Shown here piece after piece: positions 9,218 to 17,998 of a stretch of DNA of 64,000 bases. The notes under the pieces were generated by a model. It saw only the letters and a list, made by a program, of their open reading frames with translations. It was not told the DNA's origin and made no database searches. Position 1 is the stretch's first letter. Each line of letters opens with the position of its first letter. Location: the NCBI RefSeq assembly GCF_012971745.1, contig NZ_CP048834.1:3472001-3536000 (forward strand). Reading direction: 5' to 3'. The stretch is from Starkeya sp. ORNL1. GTDB taxonomy: Bacteria > Pseudomonadota > Alphaproteobacteria > Rhizobiales > Xanthobacteraceae. The translations under genes and the position numbers were made by a program.

Positions 9218-9637
9218 ATGCTGAAGGAGTTCCGCGAGTTCGCGGTGAAGGGAAATGTCGTCGATCTCGCCATCGGCGTCATCATCGGTGCCGCCTTCGG
9301 GCGCATCGTCGAATCCATCGTCTCCGACCTGTTCATGCCGATCGTCGGCGCGCTGCTTGGCGGGCTGGACTTTTCCAATTACTTCCTCGGCCTGTCGCCG
9401 AGCGTCACCGCAGGCTCGCTGGCCGAAGCGCGCAAGCAGGGCGCGGTGTTCGCCTATGGCAGCTTCATCACCGTGGTGATCAACTTCCTCATCATCGCCT
9501 GGATCCTGTTCCTGGTGGTGAAGGGCATCAACCGGCTGCGCCGCAAGGCCGCCGAGGCGGCAGCCGCGCCGGCGGCGCCGACCAAGGAGGAGGTGCTGCT
9601 GACCGAGATCCGGGACATCCTCGCCAAGAAGGCGTGA
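9218..9637 (+). CDS. mscL: Large-conductance mechanosensitive channel MscL
   Basis: Forms the homopentameric inner-membrane channel that opens under membrane tension and releases solutes during hypo-osmotic shock. The product has 139 residues, the family's usual size. It begins with the conserved amphipathic N terminus [31 protein letters not shown], seen here as [16 protein letters not shown], which is the pore-lining helix with its Gly/Ala pattern. A periplasmic loop and the second helix ([20 protein letters not shown]) follow, then a charged cytoplasmic helix ending EIRDILAKK. Identification is firm. A family A repeat follows the stop codon and may act as the terminator. Confidence 0.97.
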   Translation: MLKEFREFAVKGNVVDLAIGVIIGAAFGRIVESIVSDLFMPIVGALLGGLDFSNYFLGLSPSVTAGSLAEARKQGAVFAYGSFITVVINFLIIAWILFLVVKGINRLRRKAAEAAAAPAAPTKEEVLLTEIRDILAKKA

Positions 9638-9663
9638 GACGCGCCGAGTGCCGGTTTAGACCA

Positions 9664-9776
9664 CGTCATCCTGAGGTGCTTGGGCATAGCCCAAGCCTCG
9701 ACGGATGTTCGCGAAGGATGACCGTCGCCCCGCTTCAGCCTTCGAGGCTCGCTGCGCTCGCACCTCAGGCTGACGT
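9664..9776. repeat. Intergenic repeat family A, copy 2
   Basis: GTCATCCTGAGGTGC at the left and GCACCTCAGGCTGACG at the right enclose CCTCGACGGATG and CTTCGAGGCTCG arms. It is a diverged copy and lies between the convergent mscL and response regulator genes. Confidence 0.75.
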
Positions 9777-9805
9777 TGGCAATTTCCAGTCGGCAAACAG
9801 CCTCT

Positions 9806-10462
9806 TCACCCCGCCGCCGGCGCCCACTGGCCGCCTTCGATCTTGGCGGCGGCGATCACCGCCTGGGTGCGGCTCTCGACGCCGAGCTTCTGCAGGATCG
9901 CCGAGACGTGCGCCTTCACCGTCGCCTCGGAAACCCCGAGCTCATAGGCGATCTGCTTGTTGAGCAGGCCTTCCGACAGCATCATCAGCACCCGCACCTG
10001 CTGCGGCGTGAGCGTCGCCAGCCGGCCGGCCAGCGCCTTCGTCTCCTTGTCAACGCCGGCGTCGAGATCGACATCAGGCGGCGTCCAGGTGCGGCCCTCC
10101 AGCACGGCGGCAAGCGCGCCGCGCATCGTGTCCGCCGCGCTGGTCTTGGGGATGAAACCGGAGGCGCCGAAATCCATGCAATGGCGGATGGTCGCCGCTT
10201 CCTCATGGGCCGAGACCACCACCACCGGCACGCCGGGATATTGCGCGCGCAGATACATCAGCCCGGAGAAGCCGCGCACGCCGGGCATGGCGAGATCCAG
10301 CAGCACGAGGTCGATATCGGCCTCGCGCTCCAGCAGCGCCTGGAGATCGTCGAAGCCCCCGGCCTCGAAGAGCTCGGCGGCGGGGAATTGCCGCGCCACT
10401 GCTTCCCTAAGGGCACCGCGGAACAGCGGGTGATCATCGGCGATCACCAGCCGGAAACTCAT
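9806..10462 (-). CDS. LuxR/NarL-type response regulator, probable partner of the SSS-linked kinase (CrbR-like)
   Basis: A two-domain regulator of 218 residues. The N-terminal receiver begins SFRLVIADDHPLFRGALREA, holds phospho-acceptor D56 in LVLLDLAMPG, and has the SAHEE and GFIPK switch residues. The C-terminal LuxR-type helix-turn-helix reads LTPQQVRVLMMLSEGLLNKQIAYELGVSEATVKAHVSAIL, quoted here only as GVSEATVKAHVSAIL. Regulators with this C terminus are the usual partners of SSS-type hybrid kinases such as the one at 5160-8714, only 1.1 kb away. I chose the ATG at 10462, which follows CAGGTGG, over the GTG at 10474. The target genes are not in this window. Confidence 0.88.
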   Translation of the reverse strand: MSFRLVIADDHPLFRGALREAVARQFPAAELFEAGGFDDLQALLEREADIDLVLLDLAMPGVRGFSGLMYLRAQYPGVPVVVVSAHEEAATIRHCMDFGASGFIPKTSAADTMRGALAAVLEGRTWTPPDVDLDAGVDKETKALAGRLATLTPQQVRVLMMLSEGLLNKQIAYELGVSEATVKAHVSAILQKLGVESRTQAVIAAAKIEGGQWAPAAG

Positions 10463-10574
10463 ATTCGTGTCCACCTGACACCGGCCCTTTCCACCCGCGC
10501 CGCACTCGGCACGTGCGCTGCGCGGCGATCATGGTTGTGCGAGGCCCGCCGCGCAAGGCGCGGGGCGGCGCTTC

Positions 10575-11039
10575 CTATCCTTCATTGCCGGCGAAGGCCA
10601 CAATCAATTGGCGAACATGCGGCTTTGTCCGGTGTTCGATGAGATAGATGCCCTGCCACGTGCCGAGTGTCATGCGCCCGGCGATCACCGGGATGGCCAA
10701 TGACACCCCCGTCAGCATGGTCTTCACATGCGCCGGCATGTCGTCCGGGCCTTCAAGGTCATGAACCCAGCCGAAATCCTCCGGCGCGAGGTGCCGAAGC
10801 GCGGTGAGGAGATCGGTGCGCACGTCCGGATCGGCATTCTCCTGGATGGTCAGCGAGGCCGAGGTGTGCCGGCAGAACAGCGTCGCCTCGCCGTCCCCAG
10901 CCCTGATCTCCTTGAGGAAATCCACCACCGCGCCGGTGAGCTCGGTGAAGCCGGCACCAGAGGTCGCGACCTCGAAGGTCGCGGTGACACGGCGGGTGAT
11001 CCGGGTCTCGCGAGCTTGAGAGCGGTTGATACGTGCCAT
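10575..11039 (-). CDS. yjbQ: YjbQ family protein (secondary thiamine-phosphate synthase type, UPF0047)
   Basis: A 154-residue single-domain protein of the YjbQ/UPF0047 family. It shows the conserved core LFCRHTSASLTIQENADPDV, then HDLEGPDDMPAHVKTMLTG, and the C-terminal GTWQGIYLIEHR. Family members form trimers with a metal-binding site made by the conserved His residues. They are annotated as secondary thiamine-phosphate synthase because of weak complementation, and the true physiological role is not settled. The ATG at 11039 (MARINRSQ) follows AAGAGG; an upstream extension to 11132 is less likely. It lies upstream of the response regulator gene on the same strand, 112 bp away, with no evident functional link. 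Confidence 0.9.
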   Translation of the reverse strand: MARINRSQARETRITRRVTATFEVATSGAGFTELTGAVVDFLKEIRAGDGEATLFCRHTSASLTIQENADPDVRTDLLTALRHLAPEDFGWVHDLEGPDDMPAHVKTMLTGVSLAIPVIAGRMTLGTWQGIYLIEHRTKPHVRQLIVAFAGNEG

Positions 11040-11157
11040 GCGCAACCTCTTTTCCGCACCGTCACGGCTGGACGGGCAGGCCGTTCCGGGCTTGGATAGG
11101 CCTATCCAGCCCACGCAGCCAGCACCGGACACCCGCCCTTAACCAGCGGAGCCTTGA

Positions 11158-12168
11158 ATGCCGACCTTCTCTACCGTCATCCAGCCTGCCACGGAGCCGC
11201 GCGGCGCGCTCACGCTCGATCCCGCGGTGTTCTACCCTGCGGCCATCTCCGCCGAGACCCGCGCGATCAATGCCGGCATCGTCAAGGCGCTCGGCGCGGT
11301 GCCGGACCGCTGGGTGTTCCCGATGGCGATGCTCCGCAAGCTGCGGCTGGAAGGCAAGGGCCCGTTTCCGCTGGCGCCGGAAAGCCCCTATGCGCAGGCG
11401 ATCGAGATCGACGGCCCGCACGGCCCCATACCGCTGCGCGTGCTGTCGCCCCCGGAGCCGAAAGGCGTCTATCTGCACCTTCATGGCGGCGGCTGGACGC
11501 TGGGCTCGGCACGAGAGAATGACGGGCTGAACCATCGCTTCGTCGAACGCACGGGCTTTGCCGTGGTCTCGGTTGACTACAGGCTCGCGCCGGAGGAGCC
11601 CTGGCCGAAGGGGCCGGACGATTGCGAGGCGGCGGCGCTTTGGCTGCTGCGCGAGGGCCCGACCCGCTTCGGCACCGAGCGCTATGCCATTGGCGGCGAA
11701 TCGGCCGGCGCCAATCTCTCGGTGGCGACGTTGCTGCGGCTGCGCGACAAGCACGCCATCATGCCGTTCCGCGCCGCCAGCCTGCATGCCGGCTGCTACG
11801 ACCTCGCTCTGACGCCGAGCGCGCGCGCCTGGGGCGACGAGCCGCTGGTGCTGAACACCCGCGATATCAATGTGTTCGTCGGCCACTATCTGCGGGCGAT
11901 GACCGAGGTGGCGGACGCCTCGCTGGCCAGCCCGGACATCTCGCCGCTCTATGCCGGCCTCACGGGCCTGCCACCGGCGCTGTTCTCGGTCGGCACCCGC
12001 GATCCGCTCGTCGACGATACGCTGTTCATGGCGCCGCGCTGGCTCGCCGCCGGCAATGCGACCGAACTCGCCGTCTATCCGGGCGGCGCACACGTGTTCA
12101 TCGGCTTCCCGGGAACGCTGGCGGATCAGGCGCTGGCGCGGATCCACGGCTTCATAGCGGGTTGTTGA
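11158..12168 (+). CDS. Alpha/beta hydrolase of the hormone-sensitive lipase family
   Basis: An esterase or lipase of 336 residues with the full HSL-family machinery. The oxyanion-hole motif HGGG starts at H109, the nucleophile is S182 in GGESAGAN, the acid is D282 in GTRDPLVDD, and the base is H312 in PGGAHVF. The DYRLAPE motif typical of this class is also present. There is no signal peptide, so it is probably cytosolic; the natural ester is unknown. The gene is divergent from yjbQ and stands alone, followed by a family B repeat. Confidence 0.92.
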   Translation: MPTFSTVIQPATEPRGALTLDPAVFYPAAISAETRAINAGIVKALGAVPDRWVFPMAMLRKLRLEGKGPFPLAPESPYAQAIEIDGPHGPIPLRVLSPPEPKGVYLHLHGGGWTLGSARENDGLNHRFVERTGFAVVSVDYRLAPEEPWPKGPDDCEAAALWLLREGPTRFGTERYAIGGESAGANLSVATLLRLRDKHAIMPFRAASLHAGCYDLALTPSARAWGDEPLVLNTRDINVFVGHYLRAMTEVADASLASPDISPLYAGLTGLPPALFSVGTRDPLVDDTLFMAPRWLAAGNATELAVYPGGAHVFIGFPGTLADQALARIHGFIAGC

Positions 12169-12185
12169 GGCCATTTTCCATATGC

Positions 12186-12280
12186 CGTCATCCCGGACGG
12201 CCGCAGGCTGATCCGGGATCGCGCAAACGCTCTTCACCTTCTTACGATCCCGGCGCTGCGCTCCGGCCGGGATGACGGTT
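12186..12280. repeat. Intergenic repeat family B, copy 1
   Basis: CGTCATCCCGGACGGCC, then GATCCGGGATCGC, a variable centre, CGATCCCGGC with CTGCGCT, and GGCCGGGATGACG. The outer arms are inverted repeats. It sits between two convergent genes, and further copies lie at 31.8, 43.0 and 63.1 kb. Confidence 0.8.
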
Positions 12281-12295
12281 TGGAGGGAGCGGCTC

Positions 12296-12847
12296 CTACA
12301 GCTTCTCGGTCTCGCCCTTCAGCCGCTGCACCATTTCGAAGAAGCGGCGGAACACGTGCTCGGCCATGTCCATGGCGCGGTCCACGTGGCTGCGCACATC
12401 CTCGTCGTCGGTGGAATCGCCGGCATCGGGCTTCTTTTGCGCGGTCTCGCCACTGCCCTGGCCGGCCTTCGGCTCGGGTGCGCCCGCGGTGGGCGGGCCC
12501 GCCAAAGGCGGTTTGGCGATGTCCGGCACGCCGGGCGGTACATTGCCGCGTTCCAGCGTGGCGATGCGGTTATTCAGCCGGGTGATCTCGTCTTCATAGG
12601 CCGAGCGCTCTTCCGGCACCAGTTCGCACGCCCAGCCGCCGGCGCGGGTCGAGCAGAAGCTGAGCTTGCCGGTGCGGGTGTCGAGCTTCATCAGCCCGCC
12701 CTCGACCTGCAGCATGGTGAAGTTTGCCTGCGGATCGACCGGCGCAGCGGGCTTTGCCGGCGATTGCTGGGCGAAGACGGGGGACGCCGCCATTGTGGCG
12801 AGCAGCGCAAAGGCAGCCACACCCGGGGTTCTGCGAACCGTCGACAT
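12296..12847 (-). CDS. Secreted or periplasmic protein of unknown function with a coiled-coil segment
   Basis: A 183-residue protein with a clear Sec-type signal peptide (MSTVRRTPGVAAFALLATM, cleavage probably after VFA in ASPVFAQQ). A small domain follows in which two Cys (FCSTRAGGWACEL) could form a disulfide, then a short predicted coiled coil (YEDEITRLNNRIATLERG), a Pro/Gly/Ala-rich low-complexity linker, and a helical C terminus. I do not recognise the family with confidence. GGGAGGAGG precedes the ATG strongly. The isomerase-like gene ends 25 bp upstream, so the two probably form an operon. Confidence 0.8.
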   Translation of the reverse strand: MSTVRRTPGVAAFALLATMAASPVFAQQSPAKPAAPVDPQANFTMLQVEGGLMKLDTRTGKLSFCSTRAGGWACELVPEERSAYEDEITRLNNRIATLERGNVPPGVPDIAKPPLAGPPTAGAPEPKAGQGSGETAQKKPDAGDSTDDEDVRSHVDRAMDMAEHVFRRFFEMVQRLKGETEKL

Positions 12848-12872
12848 GAGAGCCTCCTCCCGGCAGCGCGCC

Positions 12873-13511
12873 TCACGCCTCCGAGGTGAAGGGGGCGCGA
12901 CCCGATGACAACGCATCGTCGAGCAGATCGATCCGATCCTGCCCCCAGAACACCTCGCCGTCGAGCACATAGGAGGGCGAGCCGAACACGTCGGCCTCGA
13001 TCGCCCGGTTCTGGTTGGCCGCATAGGTGCCGGCGATGGCGGTGCCCGCGGCCTCGATCAGGACATCGGCGGATATGCCGAGTTCGGCCAGCACGCCGAG
13101 CAGCGCTGCCGGATCCGCCATGTTCTCCTGCTGCTGCCAGACACCAGCGAACAAGCGGCGGATCAGCGGGTCCGGATCGATCCCGGCAGCAATGGCGGCG
13201 ATGATGGCACGGTCGGCCAAAGCCGGCTCATAGGGCCAGAAGGCGGGCTTGAGGTGGAAATCGGCACCGCGCTTGTCGCGCCAGCGTTTCAGCTCCGTCA
13301 TGCGGTAGCGCTGGCGGGCCGGGTGGCGGCGGGCCAGCGGCAGGCCGCCGGTCTGCGAGAACAGCTCGGGGAGCAGAACCGGGCGATGCTCGACCTTCAC
13401 GCCATGGCGCTGGACCATCTCGGCGAAAGGCGCGTAGCCGAGGAAGGCCCAGGGGCTATGGATGGAGAAATAGTGGACGACGGTGCGGGGGGCGGTCATG
13501 TCAGGGCTCAT
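12873..13511 (-). CDS. DsbA-family 2-hydroxychromene-2-carboxylate isomerase-like protein
   Basis: A thioredoxin-fold protein of 212 residues with an inserted helical domain, of the HCCA isomerase/GST-kappa class. The N terminus VVHYFSIHSPWAFLGY replaces the CxxC of true DsbA with a Ser-containing loop (SPWAFLG). The C-terminal VFGSPSYVLDGEVFWGQDRIDLL is the hallmark of this class, where it binds glutathione. The known activity is glutathione-dependent isomerisation in naphthalene breakdown, but most genomic copies have no known substrate, and no catabolic genes lie nearby. Starts at 13511 (MSPDMTAP) and 13499 (MTAP) are both possible; neither has a strong binding site. Confidence 0.85.
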   Translation of the reverse strand: MSPDMTAPRTVVHYFSIHSPWAFLGYAPFAEMVQRHGVKVEHRPVLLPELFSQTGGLPLARRHPARQRYRMTELKRWRDKRGADFHLKPAFWPYEPALADRAIIAAIAAGIDPDPLIRRLFAGVWQQQENMADPAALLGVLAELGISADVLIEAAGTAIAGTYAANQNRAIEADVFGSPSYVLDGEVFWGQDRIDLLDDALSSGRAPFTSEA

Positions 13512-13609
13512 GGCGCCGGACAGTATCGCTTTTATGGCGAAAGTGGATGCCACCCGGTGCGAATCCGCGCCGGCGCGGCGGCATGGCCACAGAGGGGGTC
13601 CGAACCTTC

Positions 13610-13642
13610 AAAAGAAACGGCGCCCTCGGGGGAGGACGCCGT
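13610..13642 (-). terminator. Rho-independent terminator downstream of the MerR gene
   Basis: Read on the minus strand, ACGGCGTCCTC pairs with GAGGGCGCCGT and is followed by the T-rich TTTCTTTT. It lies 55 bp past the stop codon of the MerR-type regulator. Confidence 0.7.
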
Positions 13643-13696
13643 CTGGGCTGAAACGTCAACGGCACGGCACGTGTGGAGGAGGAAAGTCGATCCGTA

Positions 13697-14131
13697 TCAG
13701 GCTGCGGTACGGGTCGGGAAAGCGGCGATCATCTGGCGGAGCTCGCCGATCGCCTCGTCGATGTCGGTGCGCTGACGCTCGAGGAGCGCCACCTGCTCGA
13801 CGCACTTCTCGGCGGTCAGAGCGAGGCCACCGGCGGGCATCGGGCCGCCTTCGCGCAACGCGACCATGCTCTTGATCTCGGCGAGGGTGAAGCCGAGCTT
13901 CTTGCCCTTGAGGATGATGGCGAGGCGGGAGCGCTCGGCGGCGCTGTAGAGCCGGGTAAGGCCCTCGCGACGCGGCTCGAGAAGGCCCTTGTCCTCATAG
14001 AAGCGCAGGGCGCGCAGGGTGACGCCGAACTCACGGGCGAGGTCACCGATGGTGAAAATCTGTGCGTCGGCAACGACCGCGGAGTGCGTATCGGTGCGGC
14101 GATCGGTGTCGACAGCGTGGGTGAAATCCAT
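13697..14131 (-). CDS. MerR-family transcriptional regulator
   Basis: A 144-residue regulator. The winged helix-turn-helix starts at about residue 24 (IFTIGDLAREFGVTLRALRF) and is followed by YEDKGLLEP and the RLYS wing. The dimerisation helix follows (AIILKGKKLGFTLAEIKSMV). The C-terminal effector part is short, with a single Cys (TAEKCVEQ), so it is not a typical CueR or SoxR metal/redox sensor. It resembles the group near LiuR and related acyl-CoA metabolism regulators, but no such genes are adjacent. Its 5' region contains a perfect interrupted palindrome at 14216-14228 that may be an autoregulatory operator. Confidence 0.88.
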   Translation of the reverse strand: MDFTHAVDTDRRTDTHSAVVADAQIFTIGDLAREFGVTLRALRFYEDKGLLEPRREGLTRLYSAAERSRLAIILKGKKLGFTLAEIKSMVALREGGPMPAGGLALTAEKCVEQVALLERQRTDIDEAIGELRQMIAAFPTRTAA

Positions 14132-14215
14132 TTCGGCAACTCCGGCTGGTTACGGGCATCGGGTGAACGTGACCGGAGTGTTGCAGGTGGGTTGCCGCAA
14201 GGGGAGAAAGTCGCA

Positions 14216-14228
14216 CCCTACGTTAGGG
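14216..14228. promoter_or_regulatory. Palindrome upstream of the MerR gene, candidate operator
   Basis: CCCTA-CGT-TAGGG is a perfect inverted repeat 85-97 bp before the MerR start codon. A compact palindrome with an ACGT-type core in the promoter of a lone MerR gene suggests autoregulation; this is inference. Confidence 0.4.
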
Positions 14229-14559
14229 CAACTTACTGTTAAACGCCGCCTATCTCCTTGATTCTAAACATCTCGCATCGCGCCATCGCGATGCCGCGAC
14301 GCACACAAAGGGTGACGTAAGGTCGAATCGCCTCCCGGGAAAGCCGCTCGCACCGTCTCCTGCCGCTCCGGCAGGACGGTCGCCGCCGACCTCGCGCAGG
14401 TATCGGGCGGGCCTATGGATTTCGAGAATGTTAACGCGCCATTTACCAAGAAACGGAAAAGTCGCGGAAACACGGCCTTTCGCGTTCCGTCCGGCGATTC
14501 GCACCGTTTTGGTGTCTTTCGCGACCGGCATGGGCGCCGACCGCGACGGAGATTTCAAG

Positions 14560-17500
14560 GTGAGGCAAGGCGCCCCGACCAATCCCGAGCACATCGACTC
14601 GGAAGCCTGGGCGGCCCTGCGCGAGGCCGCGCGACGGTCCGGCATGCCGTTCGGCGAATGGCTGAAGGCGAAGCTGCTGGCCGGCACCGCCGACCTGCCC
14701 GCGCCCGCCGCGTCAACTGCGCGCGGCGGCACCGTCGCGGTCGGCGACCTGCAGCGACGGGTCAGCGACCTTGCCGGCGAGATCGACCGCCTGGCCCGGG
14801 CCGAGCCTCCGGCAACACCGCACCGCGGCAGCCGCATCGCCTCGCCGCATGGCGAGGGCCTGGTCTCCGCGCTCGACGCGCTCAATGCCCGGGTCGAGAA
14901 GCTGCTGCAGGACCCGGACAAGGGCAGCGCCGCCGCGGCCACTCATCTCGACGAGACCATTCGCCGGCTGAACGAGCGCCTGGAATCGCTGGCGCAAGAG
15001 AAGCGTAGCGACGAAAAGCGGATCGACGAGAAGCGCACGGAGACCCAGGCTACCGAGGCGCCGCCGGCCGACAGCTTTGAACGGCGCATGAGCGAGATCG
15101 CCCGCACCGTCGACACGCTGAATCGCAAGCTCGACCGTAGCGCGCCGCCCCAGCCTTCCCCAGCCGCGCCGGGCCGCAATGCCGCGCTCGACGCGGCGGT
15201 GGCCGAGATTGCCGCGCGCCAGCGCCTGCTCGACGCCGCCGGCCAGGCCAAGGCTGCCCTGCCGCCCCCCGCGCCACAGGCTCCGGTGCCGCCGCCGGCT
15301 CCGGTCGTGCGCGAGGTCGATCTGTCCGGGCTGGAGCGCCAGCTCAACATCATCGCCGACCAGATGAACGAACTCACCCGCACCGCGCCGCAAGGCGAGG
15401 CGGTGGGGGCGCTGCGTGGCGACGTGGCGGAGATCAAGCGCTCGCTGGCCGAACTGGCGCCGCGCCGCGCTGTCGAGGAACTGGAGCGCGCGGTCGGGCT
15501 GATCGCCCAGCGCATCGAGCGCCAGGGCTCCGGCGAGGCCAATGCCGAGATCGTCCGTACCCTTGCCGGGCTGCGCGACGTGATGGAGGAATTGCGTCCG
15601 CCGGAGAACTCCGAGGCGCTCGAGCGCGAGATCGAGGCACTCTCCCGCAAGCTCGACATCGTCAGTGCCAAGACCGTCGACGGCGCCACGGTGGCCCGCC
15701 TGCAGGCACAGACCTCCGAGATCCGCGACCTGCTCGGCCGCGCGCTCTCCAATGATTCCGTCCGCATGCTCGCCGAGCAGGTGGCGCTGCTGGTCGGCAA
15801 GATCGAGCGCTTCGCCAATCCGGACGAGCGGCTCGCCCACGAAGTGGTGGAAGCGCTCGGCCGGCGCATCGACCAGCTTGCGGCCCGCATCGACACCTAT
15901 GCGGCGGCGACCGGCAACGACCCGGCACCGTTCGACGATATCGTTCGCCGCCTCGACGAACTGCATGGTGCGGTGGCCGGCGCGGCGCGCGCCGCGCCCG
16001 ACGGTATGGACACGCTGTTCGATGGGCTGGTGGAGCGCATCGAGCGCATGTCGCGCCCGGATGCCGCGCTCGGCGGCTCGGTGGAGGCGCTCGGCCGGCA
16101 AATCGCATCGATCGCCGAGCGGATCAACGCCAATGACAGCCGCTTCGACCAACTCACGGGCATCGAGCGCGCGCTGAGCGACCTGTTCGTGCAGATGGAG
16201 GAGGCGCGCGCCAGCGCCATCGCCGCGGCCGAGCACAGCGCCCGCAGCGCCGCCGCCGAATATGCCGGCGCCACCACGAACAATGACGGCATGGCGCTGA
16301 TCCAGCGCGAGCTTGCCGATCTCGGCACGCGGCAGGTGAACAGCGAACGGCGCACCTACGACACGCTGGAAGCCGTGCACGAGACGCTGGGGCGTGTCGT
16401 CGAGCGCATCGCCTCGCTGGACACCGTACCCGCGACGCCGGCCGAACCGCAGCCCATGTTCGAGACGCCGGCACCGGTCGAGCCGGCGCCGCGCCCGCAG
16501 GTCGTGTCGCCTCCCGCATCCGTGGCGGCCACCGCGCCGCTGCGCCACCCGGCCGTGCCGCCCGGCATGGTGCCCCCGGTGGTGATGCCGGCGGAAGACA
16601 ATGAAGAGCCGGCCTTCCCGGACGATTTCCCGCTGGAGCCCGGCTCCGGCCTGCCGCGCCAGCGCGCGGCGGCAACGGCGGCACGCATCGCCCAGTCGGA
16701 AGCCACGGTGGACGATCTCATCGGCCGCCCGGCCAGCGAAGACGCACAGCCGGCGCCGAGCCGTGCCGACTTCATCGCCGCCGCACGCCGCGCCGCGCAA
16801 TCCGCCAGCGCCACCAAGCCCAAGGCGGACGACAGCGCACCGAAAGATGCCGGCCCCTCCCGCCTGTCGCGCCTGCTCTCGCGCGCCCGCCTGCCGCTGC
16901 TGGTCGCGGTGAGCGGCTCGGCGCTGGCGTTCGGCGCCTGGCATCTCGCCGGTACGCTGCATGAGGTGCAACTCGGCGCCGCCCAGCCGGCCCAGGACAG
17001 CTTGAAGCCCGTGCCCGCGGCGACGCCCGCCGCGCCGGTGCAGCCCAGCCTCACCATCACCGCATCGCCCCCGGCGAGCTCCACCGCGCAGGTGCCGTTC
17101 GCCGACACGCTGCCGTCCTCCGGCGTCGTCGGCGGGGAAACCACCTTCGGCGCCGCCCCGGCGGCACCCAGTGCGCCGAATCCGTCCGACATCACCGGCT
17201 CGGTCGGCACGCCGCTGCCGACCCCGGCGCCCGGCGCTTCGCCCTCCTCGTCGCTCGGCAAGCCGACGGGTGCCGCGCCGACCGGGGATCTGCCGGTCGT
17301 CATTGGCGGGCCGGCGCTGCGCGCGGCCGCGCTGGCCGGCGACCCGGCCGCCGCCTATGAGGTCGGCGCCCGCTTCGCGGAAGGCCGCGGCGTCGGCCCC
17401 AACGCCGCCCGCGCTGCCGACTGGTTCGCCTTCGCCGTCTCCCGCGGCTCGATCCCGGCGGCCTACCGGCTCGGCGTGCTGCTGGAGAAGGGCTCGGAGG

Positions 17501-17970
17501 GCCTCAGCCGCGATGTCGCCCGCGCCCGCAACCTCTATGCGAGCGCCGCGCAGGCCGGCAATGTCCGGGCGATGCACAATTTCGCCGTGCTGCTCGCCGA
17601 GGGCGTCGACGGCCAGCCGGACTACACCCAGGCGGTGATGTGGTTCCGCAAGGCGGCCGAGCGCGGGGTGCGCGACAGCCAGTATAATCTCGGTGTGCTC
17701 TATACCCGCGGGCTCGGAGTGAAGCAGGATCTCGGCGAGAGCTGGAAATGGTTCTCGCTCGCCGCGGCGCAGGGCGACCAGGAGGCCGGCCGCAAGCGCG
17801 ACGAGGTGGCGAGCCGGCTCGACCAGCAGCAACTCATCACGCTGCGTTTCGCGGTGCAGACCTGGAGCGCGGTACTGACCGACGACAAGGCCAATGTCGC
17901 GCTTTCCAGCCCGGACTGGGACCGCACCGAAGTGCCGGTGACGAAGAAGAAGACCGCGTCGCGGGTTTAA
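14560..17970 (+). CDS. PodJ-like polarity protein: coiled coil, one membrane helix, SEL1 repeats
   Basis: A large protein of about 1136 residues. It begins with a conserved motif of this family (SEAWAALREAARRSGMPFGEWL). Roughly residues 50-700 are long coiled-coil and low-complexity stretches rich in Glu, Arg and Ala with repeated IERxxxPDxxLxxxVEALGRxI-style units. A single membrane helix lies near residues 777-798 (LPLLVAVSGSALAFGAWHLAG), then a Pro/Ala-rich linker and about four SEL1 (TPR-like) repeats at about 925-1080. This order, cytoplasmic coiled coil then periplasmic SEL1 repeats, matches the polar organiser PodJ of Caulobacter and related Rhizobiales proteins. I chose GTG 14560, preceded by CGGAG at 8 nt; ATG 14530 and ATG 14428 are alternatives with weaker sites. 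Confidence 0.85.
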   Translation: MRQGAPTNPEHIDSEAWAALREAARRSGMPFGEWLKAKLLAGTADLPAPAASTARGGTVAVGDLQRRVSDLAGEIDRLARAEPPATPHRGSRIASPHGEGLVSALDALNARVEKLLQDPDKGSAAAATHLDETIRRLNERLESLAQEKRSDEKRIDEKRTETQATEAPPADSFERRMSEIARTVDTLNRKLDRSAPPQPSPAAPGRNAALDAAVAEIAARQRLLDAAGQAKAALPPPAPQAPVPPPAPVVREVDLSGLERQLNIIADQMNELTRTAPQGEAVGALRGDVAEIKRSLAELAPRRAVEELERAVGLIAQRIERQGSGEANAEIVRTLAGLRDVMEELRPPENSEALEREIEALSRKLDIVSAKTVDGATVARLQAQTSEIRDLLGRALSNDSVRMLAEQVALLVGKIERFANPDERLAHEVVEALGRRIDQLAARIDTYAAATGNDPAPFDDIVRRLDELHGAVAGAARAAPDGMDTLFDGLVERIERMSRPDAALGGSVEALGRQIASIAERINANDSRFDQLTGIERALSDLFVQMEEARASAIAAAEHSARSAAAEYAGATTNNDGMALIQRELADLGTRQVNSERRTYDTLEAVHETLGRVVERIASLDTVPATPAEPQPMFETPAPVEPAPRPQVVSPPASVAATAPLRHPAVPPGMVPPVVMPAEDNEEPAFPDDFPLEPGSGLPRQRAAATAARIAQSEATVDDLIGRPASEDAQPAPSRADFIAAARRAAQSASATKPKADDSAPKDAGPSRLSRLLSRARLPLLVAVSGSALAFGAWHLAGTLHEVQLGAAQPAQDSLKPVPAATPAAPVQPSLTITASPPASSTAQVPFADTLPSSGVVGGETTFGAAPAAPSAPNPSDITGSVGTPLPTPAPGASPSSSLGKPTGAAPTGDLPVVIGGPALRAAALAGDPAAAYEVGARFAEGRGVGPNAARAADWFAFAVSRGSIPAAYRLGVLLEKGSEGLSRDVARARNLYASAAQAGNVRAMHNFAVLLAEGVDGQPDYTQAVMWFRKAAERGVRDSQYNLGVLYTRGLGVKQDLGESWKWFSLAAAQGDQEAGRKRDEVASRLDQQQLITLRFAVQTWSAVLTDDKANVALSSPDWDRTEVPVTKKKTASRV

Positions 17971-17998
17971 TCAGAACGTCGCTCGATTCCATAGCAAC

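Noticed and set aside
14713..17832. 1039-residue open frame opposite the PodJ-like gene
   Set aside because: Antisense shadow; the plus-strand gene has coiled coil, membrane helix and SEL1 repeats in order.
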